NCBI GenBank assembly: GCA_037176725.1 | Contig: JAZBRS010000026.1 | Coordinates: 148,873,501-148,937,500, forward strand | Direction of reading: 5' to 3' | DNA: 64,000 nt | Origin: Posidonia oceanica | Lineage: Eukaryota; Streptophyta; Magnoliopsida; Alismatales; Posidoniaceae | Position numbers and translations under genes: made by a program | Part shown: in pieces, positions 1 through 10,472 of the stretch | Layout: every line of letters begins with the position of its first letter | Numbering within the stretch: the stretch's first letter is position 1 | The notes under the pieces: model-generated | Told to the model about the DNA's origin: nothing | The model's input: only the letters and a program-made list of their open reading frames with translations | Database searches by the model: none

Positions 1-1
1 C

Positions 2-820
2 CACCCTGCTGCTTCAAATGGTCATCGCTACATTCTGGTAGCGATCGATTACTTTACCAAGTGGGTGGAAGCGGCCTCTTATAAGACAGTCACCACTGTG
101 GCAATAGAAAAATTTATCAGGAACAATATCGTTGCCCGATATGAGGTCCTGCACTCTGTCATCTCTAATAATGGCACAAACTTCATTGCCAAAAGGACCG
201 AGGAATACCTGCAGAGTCTCAAGATCATGCATCATAGATCCTCGCCCTATCGGCCACAGATGAACGGAGCAGTGGAGTCTGCAAACAAGAACATCGTTAA
301 AATCCTGAAGAAGATGGCAGAAACCCACAAGGATTGGCATGACAAGCTCCCGTACGCGCTCTGGGCGTATAGGACATCAATCCGGACCTCGACGGGAGCC
401 ACCCCGTACTCTCTGGTGTACGGCATGGAAGCGGTGTTACCTGTCGAAGTAGAGATCCCCTCACTGCGGATCCTACGAGAAGCTAAGTTGGAAGAGGCAG
501 AATGGGTCGAAGACCGCTGCGTCCAACTGAATCTGATTGATGAGCACAGACTACAAGCTATGCACAATGCTCACTGTTACCAGAAGCGGATGGCTAGAGC
601 GTACTTGAAGAAGGTCCAGCCCAGAAACTTTCGGCCAGGAGATCTCGTTCAGCGCGCCATTCATTTACCTGACGGTCGAGGCAAATTCCGACCTAACTGG
701 CGTGGCCGCTTTGTGGTTAAGCAGATCTTCTCGGGTGGCGCTGTAACTCTTGAGGACATGGACCAGGTCGAGCAGTCCGAGCCGGTCAACTTGTGCTACC
801 TCAAGAAATACTATCAGTAG
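2..820 (+). pseudogene. Integrase, C-terminal two thirds, of element B (catalytic Asp lost)
   Basis: Open frame entering from the window edge, 272 residues visible to the TAG at 818-820. It carries the rve integrase core from the conserved AIDYFTKW onward and a C-terminal chromatin/DNA-binding part. It would join element cDNA to host DNA. The first catalytic Asp lies outside the window. The second should be in the motif SDNGTNF, but codon 167-169 is AAT, so it reads SNNGTNF. The catalytic Glu in QMNGAVES is present. In the C-terminal GPF module (WRGPF in element A) the Pro is Arg, giving WRGRF. The element A copy at 13418-14299 keeps both residues and is otherwise nearly the same protein. Reading frame open but enzyme predicted dead; called pseudogene for that reason. 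Confidence 0.9.
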
Positions 821-1637
821 CGTAGAGCAGTCATCGTAGATCATTCTCCTTCATCCCACCTCTTGTACTCCCACCCTTTGCACGCTTTCGCCCCTTTTCT
901 CGTCCCACTTCCCCTACTTTTGCCCCTGTGCACCTTCATACACCACTTTGCTCTATCTTCTCCTGCATTCCCATGCGTTTCGTCCCTTATCATTGTCATC
1001 GTCATTCTCTCAAATCATGCATTGCATATTGTCCGGTGATGAAAACTGGAAGTGCTTGCCTACTGCGGAAGGAGCCTCCCGACCTCACCTGACACTACTT
1101 AGATACCCTAGCTAGTGAGGGAGCCACCACTCAGTGAGCACGGGCGAAATGCCCAAACACCTAAGGACTTACACTCCTGGAAAATGCTAGCCAAAAGAGA
1201 ACACATGTCTAAGCCTGGATACACAAGAAAAGAAAGAAAGAGAAAGCCAAAGTTCATACCACAAAGATCCTGGCCCCCATGTCTCAAAAGCCAGGCACCC
1301 ACTTCCTCTAGGGTAGGGATAGCGGAGACCTGCAAGCCAAAAAAAGAGAAGAAGAGAAAAGAAGAAAAGAAACACAAAAAAAACAAAAAAAAAACAAACA
1401 AAAAAACAAACAACAAAAAAGAAGAAGAAGAGAATGATAGAAAAGAAAAAAAGGAAAAAGCAAAAATCAACTCCAAAAAACGAAGGCAAGCAGAGTAATC
1501 TTGCACCTTTCACCTACCCTGGGGAAGACTCAAAATTCAAGCCAAGTCTTCCTTGTCTCCAAGATAGGACTGAGGGGAGCCCTGCACACCTACATAGAAG
1601 CAAGAAAGACAAGAAAGAGGAAAAGAGTAAGTGTAAG
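821..1637 (+). other. Spacer 3' of integrase in element B, with purine-rich tract
   Basis: No gene seen. It matches the minus-strand region 12600-13417 of element A, including the stretch with GTGATGAAAAC, AAGTGCTTGCCT and GAGGGAGCCACCAC. Positions 1328-1490 are almost pure A/G on the plus strand (the A copy is a C/T tract at 12764-12884). Such a tract could act as a second polypurine primer or simply be slippage-prone; the sequence does not decide. Confidence 0.7.
1633..1637. repeat. Target site duplication of element A, left copy (GTAAG)
   Basis: GTAAG directly abuts the TGTAGTAATCCC end of element A. The same five bases follow the other end of A at 26358-26362. Five bases is the usual duplication size of Ty3/gypsy integrases. 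Confidence 0.95.
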
Positions 1638-4600
1638 TGTAGTAATCCCAATCGGAATCAGGCTTACTATTAGCGGCGATTTGATCTTAGGAAGAGGCTC
1701 AACTCGAAAACACTTAAAATCGAGGAGAAAAGAGGAAGATAAGACAAATCAGAGTCGCCACCATGTCTATTAACGGAAGACAAGGAAAATCGGGGGAAAT
1801 GCGTGGATTAACACGCAAAACCAAGCAAGAAATGCAAAGCAAAGCAATGCAAAGGAAAACAAATGCAAATGAGATGACTCTAGCCTAGGATAAGGGCGAT
1901 ATGGTCATTGTGGGCCAAAAGACTGGGCAAGGACTCCTGTTACGCGTGGGGAAAGTGTTAGGCACCCCCGACACGCCCGAGAATCGGTCTTTCTAGGCTT
2001 ACGCTCGCATACGCAGGGAAATGCAGATTTGAATGCCTATGTGCCTATGAATGCCTAAATGAATGCTTATAGGTGTGCTCTAAGTAATGGGATGCAAAGC
2101 AGGGAAGTAAACGTGCTCTCTAAGTGCTCAGCCGCACTGTCTGTGTTCCGAACCGGGCGAAACCTAGCTCGTGAGAACTCCAGGCAGTAAGCATCACAGC
2201 CCTATATGCAAATGCAAGCGAAAAAGCAAAACAACGGCAAAACCATGCAATGCGATCGACATTCAAGAGAAAACGGCGTAAAATGCGCAAAACGAGGCAA
2301 GAAACGAAAACGGCACGCGAAACGGTGCAAAAAGACAAGACGGGCACGCAAAACGGTGCCAAAAGCAGCGGAATAAAACCTCGGAAAAGCCATGCGAATG
2401 CAAATGCAGGGAAAAAGATCAGAAGAAGCTAAAGGAGAGGTAAAACAGCGCGTGTGTGAGAACAGACGCTGTTTAGGGCCACACAGAGTAGGTGTGAAGA
2501 CCTACAAAGGGGAGAAGTGAGCAAATGGAGGGATTACCACTTTTTTTGTGACCGTTTCCCACTAAACCGCTCCACGATGTGTCTCGCACACTGCCCAAAG
2601 CTCGCGATGCGATCGGATCATGGAAAAGGGGGAAGAAGGTCGCATTAAGTGGTGAATCCAGGGAAAACACAACACAAAACCCATGGAGAAACGCGAAACG
2701 GGGATCGGAGTTGATAGACAAGAAGAGGAGGCCCTATTCTACATGCTCAAAGAGACAAAAAGCGAAAACAAGGCAAACAATGCAAATGGCATGCAAATGA
2801 ATGCAATGCAAGGGTTCAGGAGGACATACCTGGAAATCCTGGGGCCTGATCTGAAATCTGCTTGGTCCATGCTGAAGAGCGCTTCGCCGCGGTCGTCTGG
2901 GCAGCTTATTTGAGAAGATCCAACGGTCGGATTGGAAGATATCGCAGCTTCAAAGCAGGAGGGCCAGAACAGGGGAGAAGAACAGATCTAAGTGTTCAGG
3001 AGATCCTAGGGGTGTGCAAAAGGTCCTCCCAGGTGAATGAGAGCTAAGGGGGCTTTAGTGTGTGCAAAAGATGCTAAATGCGAAGCTAAATGGATGCAGA
3101 ATGCATGCAGAAGCAAGAAAAGACAAGAAGGAGAATTTTCAAGAAGACAGGAGTTCAAACGCCATTTTTAAAAGGAAAGGGAGTTAAATCCAGAGTTTTG
3201 AAAAAGATGGGGCTTTACAGGCAGGGGTTTTGAAAACAGGAGGGATTGCATGCAGTTTTGCAAACATGGGAGCTAAAACGCAATTTTAAGGGCAAAACAG
3301 GCATTTTACATGATTTTAAAAGGATGCAAAGGACCTATGCGTCATTTTGAAATCATGCAGGGTCAAAAATGCAATTTAATATGCAAAATATGCTCTGAAA
3401 TCATGGTCTGTGGACTGACATGCAATTTTTAAAAGATGCAGGGGAAAAAAAAGCAATGCAATAAGCTAAAATGCATGCAAAATGATTACTGTGCATTTAA
3501 AATGGACCTAGATGCAAAAATGAGAAAACAGGGGGGCAAATATGCAATGCAGTATGCAAAATAAGGAAATAAACCCTAAGTTACTACAGTGCATGGTTCC
3601 TAAATGCAAAAACAGTAAACTACAGGGACACAGAATGCAATATTATAAGGTAAAGTTCATGCATTTAAATTAAATAATCTACTGCAGGACCTATGTGCAA
3701 AAAAATGAAAACAGAGGGGCTGATGCATAAAATTTTATAACTAGAAAGCACAGTAAAAGGACTGAATTGAAAATACTGAAAAGCACAGATACTTAAAGCA
3801 ATTTAGCATGGTTTTAAATTAAAAACAAAGCAACTTAAATGTTATAAGGACCAGAATGCAAAAATAAAGAAACTTAGACCTAGCATGCAATATTCGCAAG
3901 AAACTATACTAAGAAAACAAAATAAATGAACAGTGATTGCCGGCGGCGACGAGCACTGTAGCAGTGAGCTACCAGGACTTGTGGCCACCGGCACAGGGGG
4001 GCTGAGGAGGCGCTGAACGGCGGAGGCGGCTGCTGACGTCCGTGCGGAGCTCCGGGGGTCACCGGGATGGCGTTCCGCTGGCTGAAGCGTCGTGAAGACC
4101 GGAGGACGGCGCCGGAGAAGATGGTCTGACCGGCGAGCAGAAACGGGGCAGGAGGACCAGAAACCTACTTCTAAGAGGCTGAGAAGCAGCAGGGGAAGAA
4201 GAGGGAGCTGAGGGCGTAGAGAAATACCTTTTCGCGCGTCTGAAGCGTGCTCCCGACCTCAGTAGTATCGGAGCTGGTCGGCAACGTCTGTGCAGTTGCA
4301 GCGGTGACTGTCGGGCGCTCGCGGAGGTTGGGGCTGGCTTAGAGCGAGCTTCCGGTGCTCCCTGAGCGATCAGACGCGAGCTTCAAAGCTCGGAGAAGAA
4401 TCTGGCACCTTTGGGTTCTCAGAAAGGAACCGGAGGTGGGGGGAGGGTGTTGCTGCTCGTCCGGTGGAGTGAAGCCCTCCGGGAGATAGCTGGAGGTCTG
4501 GAGAGTGAAGCTGGATGATCGGTTTGGGTTTCTGGAACATGTGGAAGGAGTTTGAAGGTTGGGTCCGTTTCTGGACAGAAGGAGGCTCAAGTGTTTGTAG

Positions 4601-7115
4601 TGGGGTTTGCAGGCTGTGGGGGATGACCGGGCTTGAGGTCTAGTGCTCCTGGAAGGTGAAGGTCTGGTGGGTATCTGGGTGGAGTTTGGTGGGAAGCAAT
4701 GAGCTGTGGTGGAGGGAATTGTGGAAGGATCGGTGTTGGGTTTGCAGCTGGCTCTCTGGTTATCAGGAGATGTTTCAGGGTGGTTTCGGGTGATGAAAAG
4801 GCAGTGGGATGGTGGAGGATGAAGGCTGGTTGCTGGGTGGATTTGGGGGAGCAATTTTGAGAAGTTCTAAGGCCGGGAAGGGTGCTGGATTACTGAAAGA
4901 AGAAGGGAAGAATTTGCTGTGGATTTCGGATGAAAAAGGAGAAGGACTTGGGTGGAGGATGCTGGGGAATTGGAGGGCTCTCTCCGGGATGCCAAGGAGG
5001 ACACTCAGGCGCTCTCTTCTACTGCTCTCTTTTTCTGGAAATTGGAGGAGGCAGAGAGGAAGAAGGAGGAAGGTCGCTCAGGTGGAGGAAATTGCATTGG
5101 AATGGGTCTCTGGTTCGCTAACTGCTGGTTCTCTCTGATTGCTCACACTGATTGCCAACTGAGGATCCTTTTTTCTCTGAAAACTCTCCTGCTGGTGGAA
5201 AGAACAGGAGCTTATATGAGGAGGAAGTGGCTGCTGGCGCGCTGCTGATTTTGAACTCAACGGCGGCCACTGCAGTAGACAAGAGATGGCGAGGCGACCG
5301 GCATTGAAAGCTTCCGGATTTGGTGCTGAGATGGAAGAGAGGCAGCGAGCTGCTGTAGGTGACAGGATGGAAGCTTGAAATTTGAACGATGGAGGGAGCA
5401 CTGCAGCTGGCCGTTCGCGGGAGAAAGCTGTAGAAATGTTGAAGGAGGAAGAAGGGTGGAGAAGGCTGGGCCGCGGGCCGAAAAAAAGAAAAAGAAAAAT
5501 AAAGAAGAAGGAGAGAAACGGGCTGATGGGCCCAGCAAGGAAAAAGGAAAGAAAAATGAGAAGGAAGAAAGAAAGAAAGAGAGGGAAAATAGGAGAAATA
5601 AAATAGGAAAAAATAAATTAAAAATAAGTAAAAATATTAGATGGATTGGGTTGTAGGTTAGCTGTTTAATTAGATTTTTTAATGACTGTTTTTGGTTAAT
5701 TAGTGTGATTTAAAGGGGTTTTGGGCTTGATTAGGGTTTTAGGGTTTTCTTTTTGTTTTAAATTCATTTTCCATTTTGATTAAGTGTTGTTAAGTCTTTT
5801 TAGATTGTTTTTTAATTGTGTTTTTCTTGTTAAGCATTTAGGATGTTAATTAGGATTTTTTAGGATTTATTTTCAGGTTAATTAGAGTGGGTTTTGGTTT
5901 TTTTTAGTTTTAGTCTTTTAGGATTTTCTTTCTTAAGTCTTTTGGGATTAGGTTTTTGATTTTTATTTGTTAATTTTTCTTGATATTTTTTAATTGGGTT
6001 TCCCTGGTTTGATGGAGTGTTTTTAAGTCTTTTTAATGTGTTTTTCATTTTCTTTTTAATTAAGTTCTTAGGTTGTTTTTTCTTAGGTTTGCTAAGTTAG
6101 GCTTTTTTCTTTCATTAATTACTTATCTTAGTGTTTTAATTGTTTTACTTCTTTTTAGGGTTTGTTTTTTTAATTCTTTTGATAGGGTTTTCACTTTTGG
6201 TGGGTTTTGATTTTATTTTAGTTTTTTCCTTGATTTTTCAGTATTTTCTTTTAGTTTTTTTTGCATTTTTTAGTTTGCATGTTTGATTTTCTTTTTAGCT
6301 TGATTTAGTTAAGTTTAGGTTTTTAATTGTTTGTTTAATGTTTTTAATTACTTTTCTTAGAGTTCTGATTTGTTTTTCTTACATTTTAGAGTTTTACAGA
6401 TTTTTAGAGGTTTTTATGGATTTTAGCAAAGGAAAGAAAAAGGAAAGAAGAAGGAGGAAGAAAATGGGAAAAGGGAGAAATAAAAAGGAAAGAGATGAGT
6501 TGGAGGGAAATGATTTTTTTAAAATTCAGGGAAAATGTTAAAAATAAAGTAAAAATAGGAATAAGATAGAGAAGGGATAGAAGCACAAAGAGGGCCCACA
6601 GCCAAGCAAGAAAAGGAGCAAGAGGGTGATGAAAAGAGAGATGATAATCAGGAGAGAGAGAGGAGAGAGAAAATGATAATCCCGAAGAGAGAAAAGGATA
6701 ATTAGGGCAAATGAGAGGCTTAGAGGTCTTGGATTGGGATGAAAATTGAGGAGTGGGTAGCCTAGGGTTTCTAGTGTTGCTTCTGAGGTTTTGGTTTGAT
6801 TCTAAGAAGGTTTTGGAGGGGTTTCAAGGTGTAGAAAAAGGGTAGTTTCACCTAGGTTTTCTAGGGTTTTTGGGAATGGTCTTGGGTTGGAAATTTCTAG
6901 GTTCTTGGGTAGGTTTGCTAAGTGGGTGCTGGTGGGTTTTCCTATGGATTTTGGTCAGGTTTTGAGCTTGGGAAGAGGGGTAAAGGCTTAGGTCAAGTTT
7001 GCTTGGTTTTGAAGGGTAAAGAAGAGGATTAGGGTTTGGGTTTAGGTTAGGGTTTGAGTGCAGCAATCACTAGGAGGGCTCCAAAGTCCAAGCCTGCCAA
7101 GATGGGGTGTCAACA
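1638..7115 (-). mobile_element. 3' LTR of element A (5478 bp)
   Basis: In sense (minus) it starts TGTTGACACCCC at 7115 and ends GGATTACTACA at 1638. From the sense 5' end: 6720-7115 terminal part; 6430-6720 purine-rich on plus; 5640-6430 T-rich on plus; 3930-5480 GC-rich; 3000-3900 rich in ATGCAA words; 2312-2372 a 30-bp minisatellite; 1638-2100 a strongly conserved end. Sites: splice-donor consensus CCAG/GTATGT at 2829/2830, near-palindrome GATCCAACGGTCGGATT at 2917-2933, short stem GGTG-CACC within 1950-1985, and a PBS look-alike (plus GAGTCGCCAC, 1752-1761). Several long ORFs here are low-complexity and not called. Confidence 0.93.
2312..2372 (-). repeat. LTR minisatellite, about 2 units of 30 bp (element A 3' LTR)
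   Basis: Units of about 30 bp built on GGCACGCAAAACGGTGCC (plus strand), whose ends GGCAC and GTGCC can pair. The 5' LTR of the same element has one more unit at 21523-21613. Confidence 0.8.
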
Positions 7116-7183
7116 GATGCCCCTCCCTGAGCAAGGTCAAGCGGAGCGAGGCCGCTGCTCAGGGTTGACAAGACACCCCATCT
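7100..7183 (-). promoter_or_regulatory. Hairpin spanning the polypurine tract / 3' LTR junction of element A
   Basis: Two nested inverted repeats. Outer arms are AGATGGGGTGTC (7100-7111, inside the LTR) and GACACCCCATCT (7172-7183), 12 of 12 pairing. Inner arms are CCCTGAGC (7125-7132) and GCTCAGGG (7157-7164). The LTR boundary (7115/7116) and the polypurine tract lie on one side of the stem. Matching structures occur in element B (30640-30723) and E (55447-55530). Confidence 0.75.
7116..7128 (-). promoter_or_regulatory. Polypurine tract of element A
   Basis: In sense the bases just before the 3' LTR read AGGGAGGGGCATC, then TGTTGAC. This purine run would survive RNase H and prime plus-strand DNA. 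The same sequence precedes the 3' LTRs of B and E. Confidence 0.85.
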
Positions 7184-8020
7184 GACCGACGGAAGCAGCG
7201 GGTTGCTATGGGCGTGAGCTACTTATTCGGCGGATGCACCGAAAATCGTAGCCCGTTGCCGCAATGCAGGATGCAGGGTGCAGATGGATGAATGTGCAGT
7301 GTGTAAATGCTAATGGTATGCTTATGCTAAAGCTTACTGCGCTGTACTCCTCTGAGGGAAAGCGAGATGGTGCATGCACGCGGGAGGGTGGAAAATGCAA
7401 TGCAAGATCGTCGGACAATACTTCGGGAGAGTCGGGCGAGGGGGTGCGCTGAGCGGTGTGCAGCTCTAGCGTGGGGGTGCCGTTTGCCAAGCTTCTGCTG
7501 TAAGCATAGGCGATGCGAGTGCTGAAAGTAAAAGGCTGAAAAGTAAAGATGCTGGAAAGTAAAGATGCTGGAAAGTAAAGTGCTGAGAAGTAAATATGCT
7601 GTGGATGTGCATGCGGTGGCGGGCGCAGGCCCGGGAAGGCGAAGTGCGGAAGTTGGTGTAAGGACCACAGAGGAGCAGTAGCGCAATAAGGGTGCAATGT
7701 TATGCAATGTTATGCAGTGGAATGCAGGGTATAAACAGTGGAGCGCCAGGCATACGGAACCGGGAAAACGATCCCAAGGCCGCCTACTACTGCGAGTATC
7801 ATCCAAAGCCGGCAAGCTGCGAAAGTCTTGCGGGTGCCGAGGAGGATACCTTAGGCAACACACGAGCCAGGGGTTCGAATCCTAAGCACGCCATGCCCGT
7901 GCAATGATGGAATGCAGTACTAGGACTGACTCTACAGAGGACACAGGGAAGCTATATGATGTTATGCAATGCGAATGCTGATGATATGCAACAAAATGCT
8001 ATTTACTCTACAATGAAATG
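7129..8020 (-). other. 3' untranslated region of element A next to the polypurine tract
   Basis: The first 140 bases (to about 7266) are strongly conserved in B (30549-30690) and E (55479-55612), with shared words TTATTCGGCGGATGCACCGAA and GTAGCCCGTTGCCGCAATGC. The rest diverges. Short slippage repeats GCTGGAAAGTAAA lie at 7540-7600. A tRNA B-box-like GGTTCGAATCC is at 7872-7882 without a cloverleaf. No gene seen. Confidence 0.7.
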
Positions 8021-8023
8021 AGT

Positions 8024-8368
8024 GATAAGTTAACGGACCTATCGCCGGATAGTTGGGGGGTATCGGCCCTCTGAAGAGTTGATGGACTCATCATCAGATA
8101 GTTAGGGCTATCAGCCCACTGAGAAGTTAACGGACTCATCGCCGGATAGTTAGGGCTATCAGCCCGCTGATGAGGAGTTAACGAACTCATCGCCGGAAAG
8201 TTAGGGCTATCAGCTCGAGTGAGGAGTTAACGGACTCATCACCGGATACTTAGGGCTATCAGCCCGAGTGAGGAGTTAACGGACTCATCGCCGAATAGTT
8301 AGGGCTATCAGCCCGAATGAGGAGTTAACGGACTCATTGCCGGATAGTTAGGGCTATCAGCCCGAGTG
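8024..8368 (-). repeat. Hairpin-repeat array I, element A (about 7 units of 50 bp)
   Basis: Units on plus carry GTTAACGGACTCATCGCCG then GATAGTTAGGGCTATC then AGCCCG. Each unit has two inverted repeats: TGAG...CTCA, and GATAG with CTATC around a TTAGGG loop. Spacing is regular, with base changes between units. Confidence 0.88.
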
Positions 8369-8439
8369 AGGGTGGAAAGGGGGCAGGATGCCGAACTAGA
8401 AGGTGCGGCAGAGGTCCGGAGACGCTCCTGCGACAGTTG

Positions 8440-8850
8440 GGGATGTCAGCCCGAACGAGGATGGAAATGGGATACCGAGGGGCAGCAAACAAGATGCCCC
8501 TGGTATCAGGATGATACCAGGGGACAGCCGAAGCACTCCTGGTACCGAAATGCGAGGATGGATAGATGAATGGATGATAGGTTGACGAACCTATCGCCGA
8601 GCAGTTAGGGGTGCCAGCCCGAGAGTGATAGGCTAGGGATGATACCATAGGGCAGCCGAAAAAGATGCCCCTGGTATCAGAATGATACCAGGAGACAGCC
8701 GAAGCGCCCCTGGCACCAGAATGCAAGGGTGGATGAACAGGCGGATGGATGATAGGTTGACGAACCCATCGCCGAGCAGTTAGGGGTGCCAGCCCGGGGA
8801 TGATAGGTTAACGGACCTATCGCCGAGCAGTTAGGGTTGCCAGCCCGGAT
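8440..8850 (-). repeat. Hairpin-repeat array II, element A
   Basis: Mixed array. Units near 8577, 8754 and 8802 contain GATAGGTTGACGAACCTATC or GATAGGTTAACGGACCTATC, perfect or near-perfect hairpins, followed by CGCCGAGCAGTTAGGG. Two further palindromes are TGGTATCAGGATGATACCA (8501-8519) and TGGTATCAGAATGATACCA (8672-8690), eight-base arms with three-base loops. The second family recurs in B (28498-28516) and E (58320-58338). Confidence 0.85.
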
Positions 8851-8879
8851 GCAAAGAATGAGGGATGCGAATGGATACA

Positions 8880-10316
8880 TAGAAAACGGGAAACCCCCCG
8901 TGGTGGGTGTGCAATGGTCTCAGCGCGGGCATGCTTCGTAGCATCACGAGGTGACAAATGAGAGACATGCCGTTCATCCAGGACCTACCCAACGCAGTGG
9001 GCGGCAAAACTTTGAAAAACACAGAGCCTCTGAGCGAGGTCAGGCAAAGAGTGCTCATCCTTGGCTCCGATTTTCGAAAACAGGGCGAAGAGAAGGTAAG
9101 TTATTACAGCATGCATTTTTTGGTGGCTTTGGACTCAAAGCAACTGCTAAGAGGGTGCTTCTGCACTTCCTAACTCAGGAGACTCGATCCTTGAGCAACG
9201 CCATGCCGAGTTGTGGTCGGTGGCTCTCTTTCTCACTCTTGGCTCAGGATGAGGCTTTGGCTTCGCAAAGAATAGCCTTTGGCTGCAGGTAGGTAGCAGA
9301 AGCGTTGGATGCAGCTTCACAGCCTCCGTCTTAATTCCTCAGGGACCGACTACCGCTTTTGACACTCACAGGATGATGTTTCTTTTCCCCTCATGAGTGA
9401 TTGGACCGGCGTCTAGCCTTCTTGGAAATAAGTGTTGTCTGCACAAGGGTTGGAGCGTGCTGCTGCGCTCGGAGGGTGGGGCCAGGTCCTCCAGATATGA
9501 TGTCTTGTGCAGTTGCCAGTGTGGCGCTTGAAGTTGATAACTGAGGTGGCTTCGACGCTCGTCCGAATCACTCCTCTCTTGAGCGCCTTCTTTCTTCGAC
9601 TTCTATCTTCATTTTTCTTTTGTGCTCAGCATGCATATCATGTTATCATATTCTTTTGCTCACATGATCTCTATTCTTTTGGGATATGCATGACTTCGCC
9701 CTCTTGGGGTAGCGGTCCCTGATGAGGCATTAAGAGTTCGGCTGATCCGCGTACACCCTCAGCCTCTGCAATGTGTGCTTGTAGCCTCTGGCTATGCTCC
9801 GCTCTGCTTCGGTCCTCTCCATGTTCGGTGGACTCTCTTGATAAGGTGGATCCTGCTTGTAGTGTTCTGAAACTCAGCGGGATGCTCTATTCTGCTCTCA
9901 GTCTCACTTTGTGGCCACATGCAAGAGATGGCGCTGCTCGGGTGAGACCTGCCTGAGCCTGTCGCTACTTGACATCCTCTAGGCGCTGCTTGCTTGTCCA
10001 TACCCAGGTTTCTGATTATACAAATGTTTATGGGTTTTGTATTTTTTAGAAGGGAAGGGACAAGCATGCTTTTAGGTTTTTGCATTGGTTTTGTATTTTT
10101 TATGGTTTTTCAGGTTTAAGAAAACATAAAAGGGAAAATCAACAGCAATGCGAGAAAATATTTTTACGTTTTTTGATTTTCTTGATTTTTTTTGGTGCTT
10201 TTGCTGTACAGGATGCATGAAATGACATGTATGTGTAGAAGGTGATATGCATGATGATAGATATGTACAGGATGGGATGAATGCATGAGATGATAGCTAT
10301 GTGCAGAGGAATGTGC
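8880..10316 (-). other. Extra 1.4-kb block in the 3' region of elements A and C only
   Basis: This block sits between hairpin arrays II and III of A. Its right part is shared with C (36552-37577) and is absent from B and E. It ends in AT-rich sequence with TTTTTTATGG runs. Positions 9448-9681 are identical to 36711-36944. On the plus strand, antisense to the element, 8958-9095 is open and ends in a good splice donor (GAAG/GTAAGT near 9095). That is compatible with a captured host gene piece. No protein family is recognised, and nothing proves it is coding. Confidence 0.55.
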
Positions 10317-10319
10317 AAG

Positions 10320-10472
10320 GTGATAGGTTGACGGACCTATCGCCGAATAGTTAGGGATATCAGCCCGAGGATGACAGGTTAACGGACCTATCGCCGAGCA
10401 GTTAGGGTTGCCAGCCCGAATGATAGGTTAACGGACCTATCGCCGAGCAGTTTGGGGTGCCAGCCCGCAGAG
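10320..10472 (-). repeat. Hairpin-repeat array III, element A (3 units)
   Basis: Three units of about 48 bp: GATAGGTTGACGGACCTATC or GATAGGTTAACGGACCTATC, then CGCCGA, then TAGTTAGGGATATCAGCCCG or a variant. The same units occur in element C at 37580-37677. Confidence 0.87.

Larger units (their letters stand above)
1..1637 (+). mobile_element. Element B, left internal part (Tat/Ogre-type gypsy), interrupted by element A
   Basis: Plus-strand segment holding the end of integrase and the sequence 3' of it. It stops at 1637, where element A begins, and resumes at 26358. Across that gap the joined B sequence lines up with the same region in A itself (minus strand, about 12560-12620: GTGTAGGTCTTGAGAG in A against GTGTAAGTCCTTAAGAG in B). 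This shows that 1-1637 and 26358-36551 were once continuous. The 5' part of B (5' LTR, gag, protease, RT) lies to the left of the window. Confidence 0.93.

Noticed and set aside
4339..4854. 171-codon Pro/Ser/Thr-rich sense ORF in both A LTRs (second copy 23579-24094)
   Set aside because: Present in both LTRs simply by duplication; low complexity, not kept as protein in B, C, E or F.
5640..6430. TTTAGGG-like words suggesting telomeric repeats
   Set aside because: Irregular T-rich sequence without tandem arrays; found in all LTRs.
7868..7890. tRNA-like B box GGTTCGAATCC followed by a CCA-like end
   Set aside because: The T stem pairs poorly, no matching 5' acceptor strand or anticodon arm is found upstream, and the site lies inside the 3' region of A.
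9792..10085. 97-codon minus ORF present in A and in C (37054-37347)
   Set aside because: Two near-identical DNA copies give the same ORF; no recognised family and no start context. Kept only as part of the unexplained shared block.
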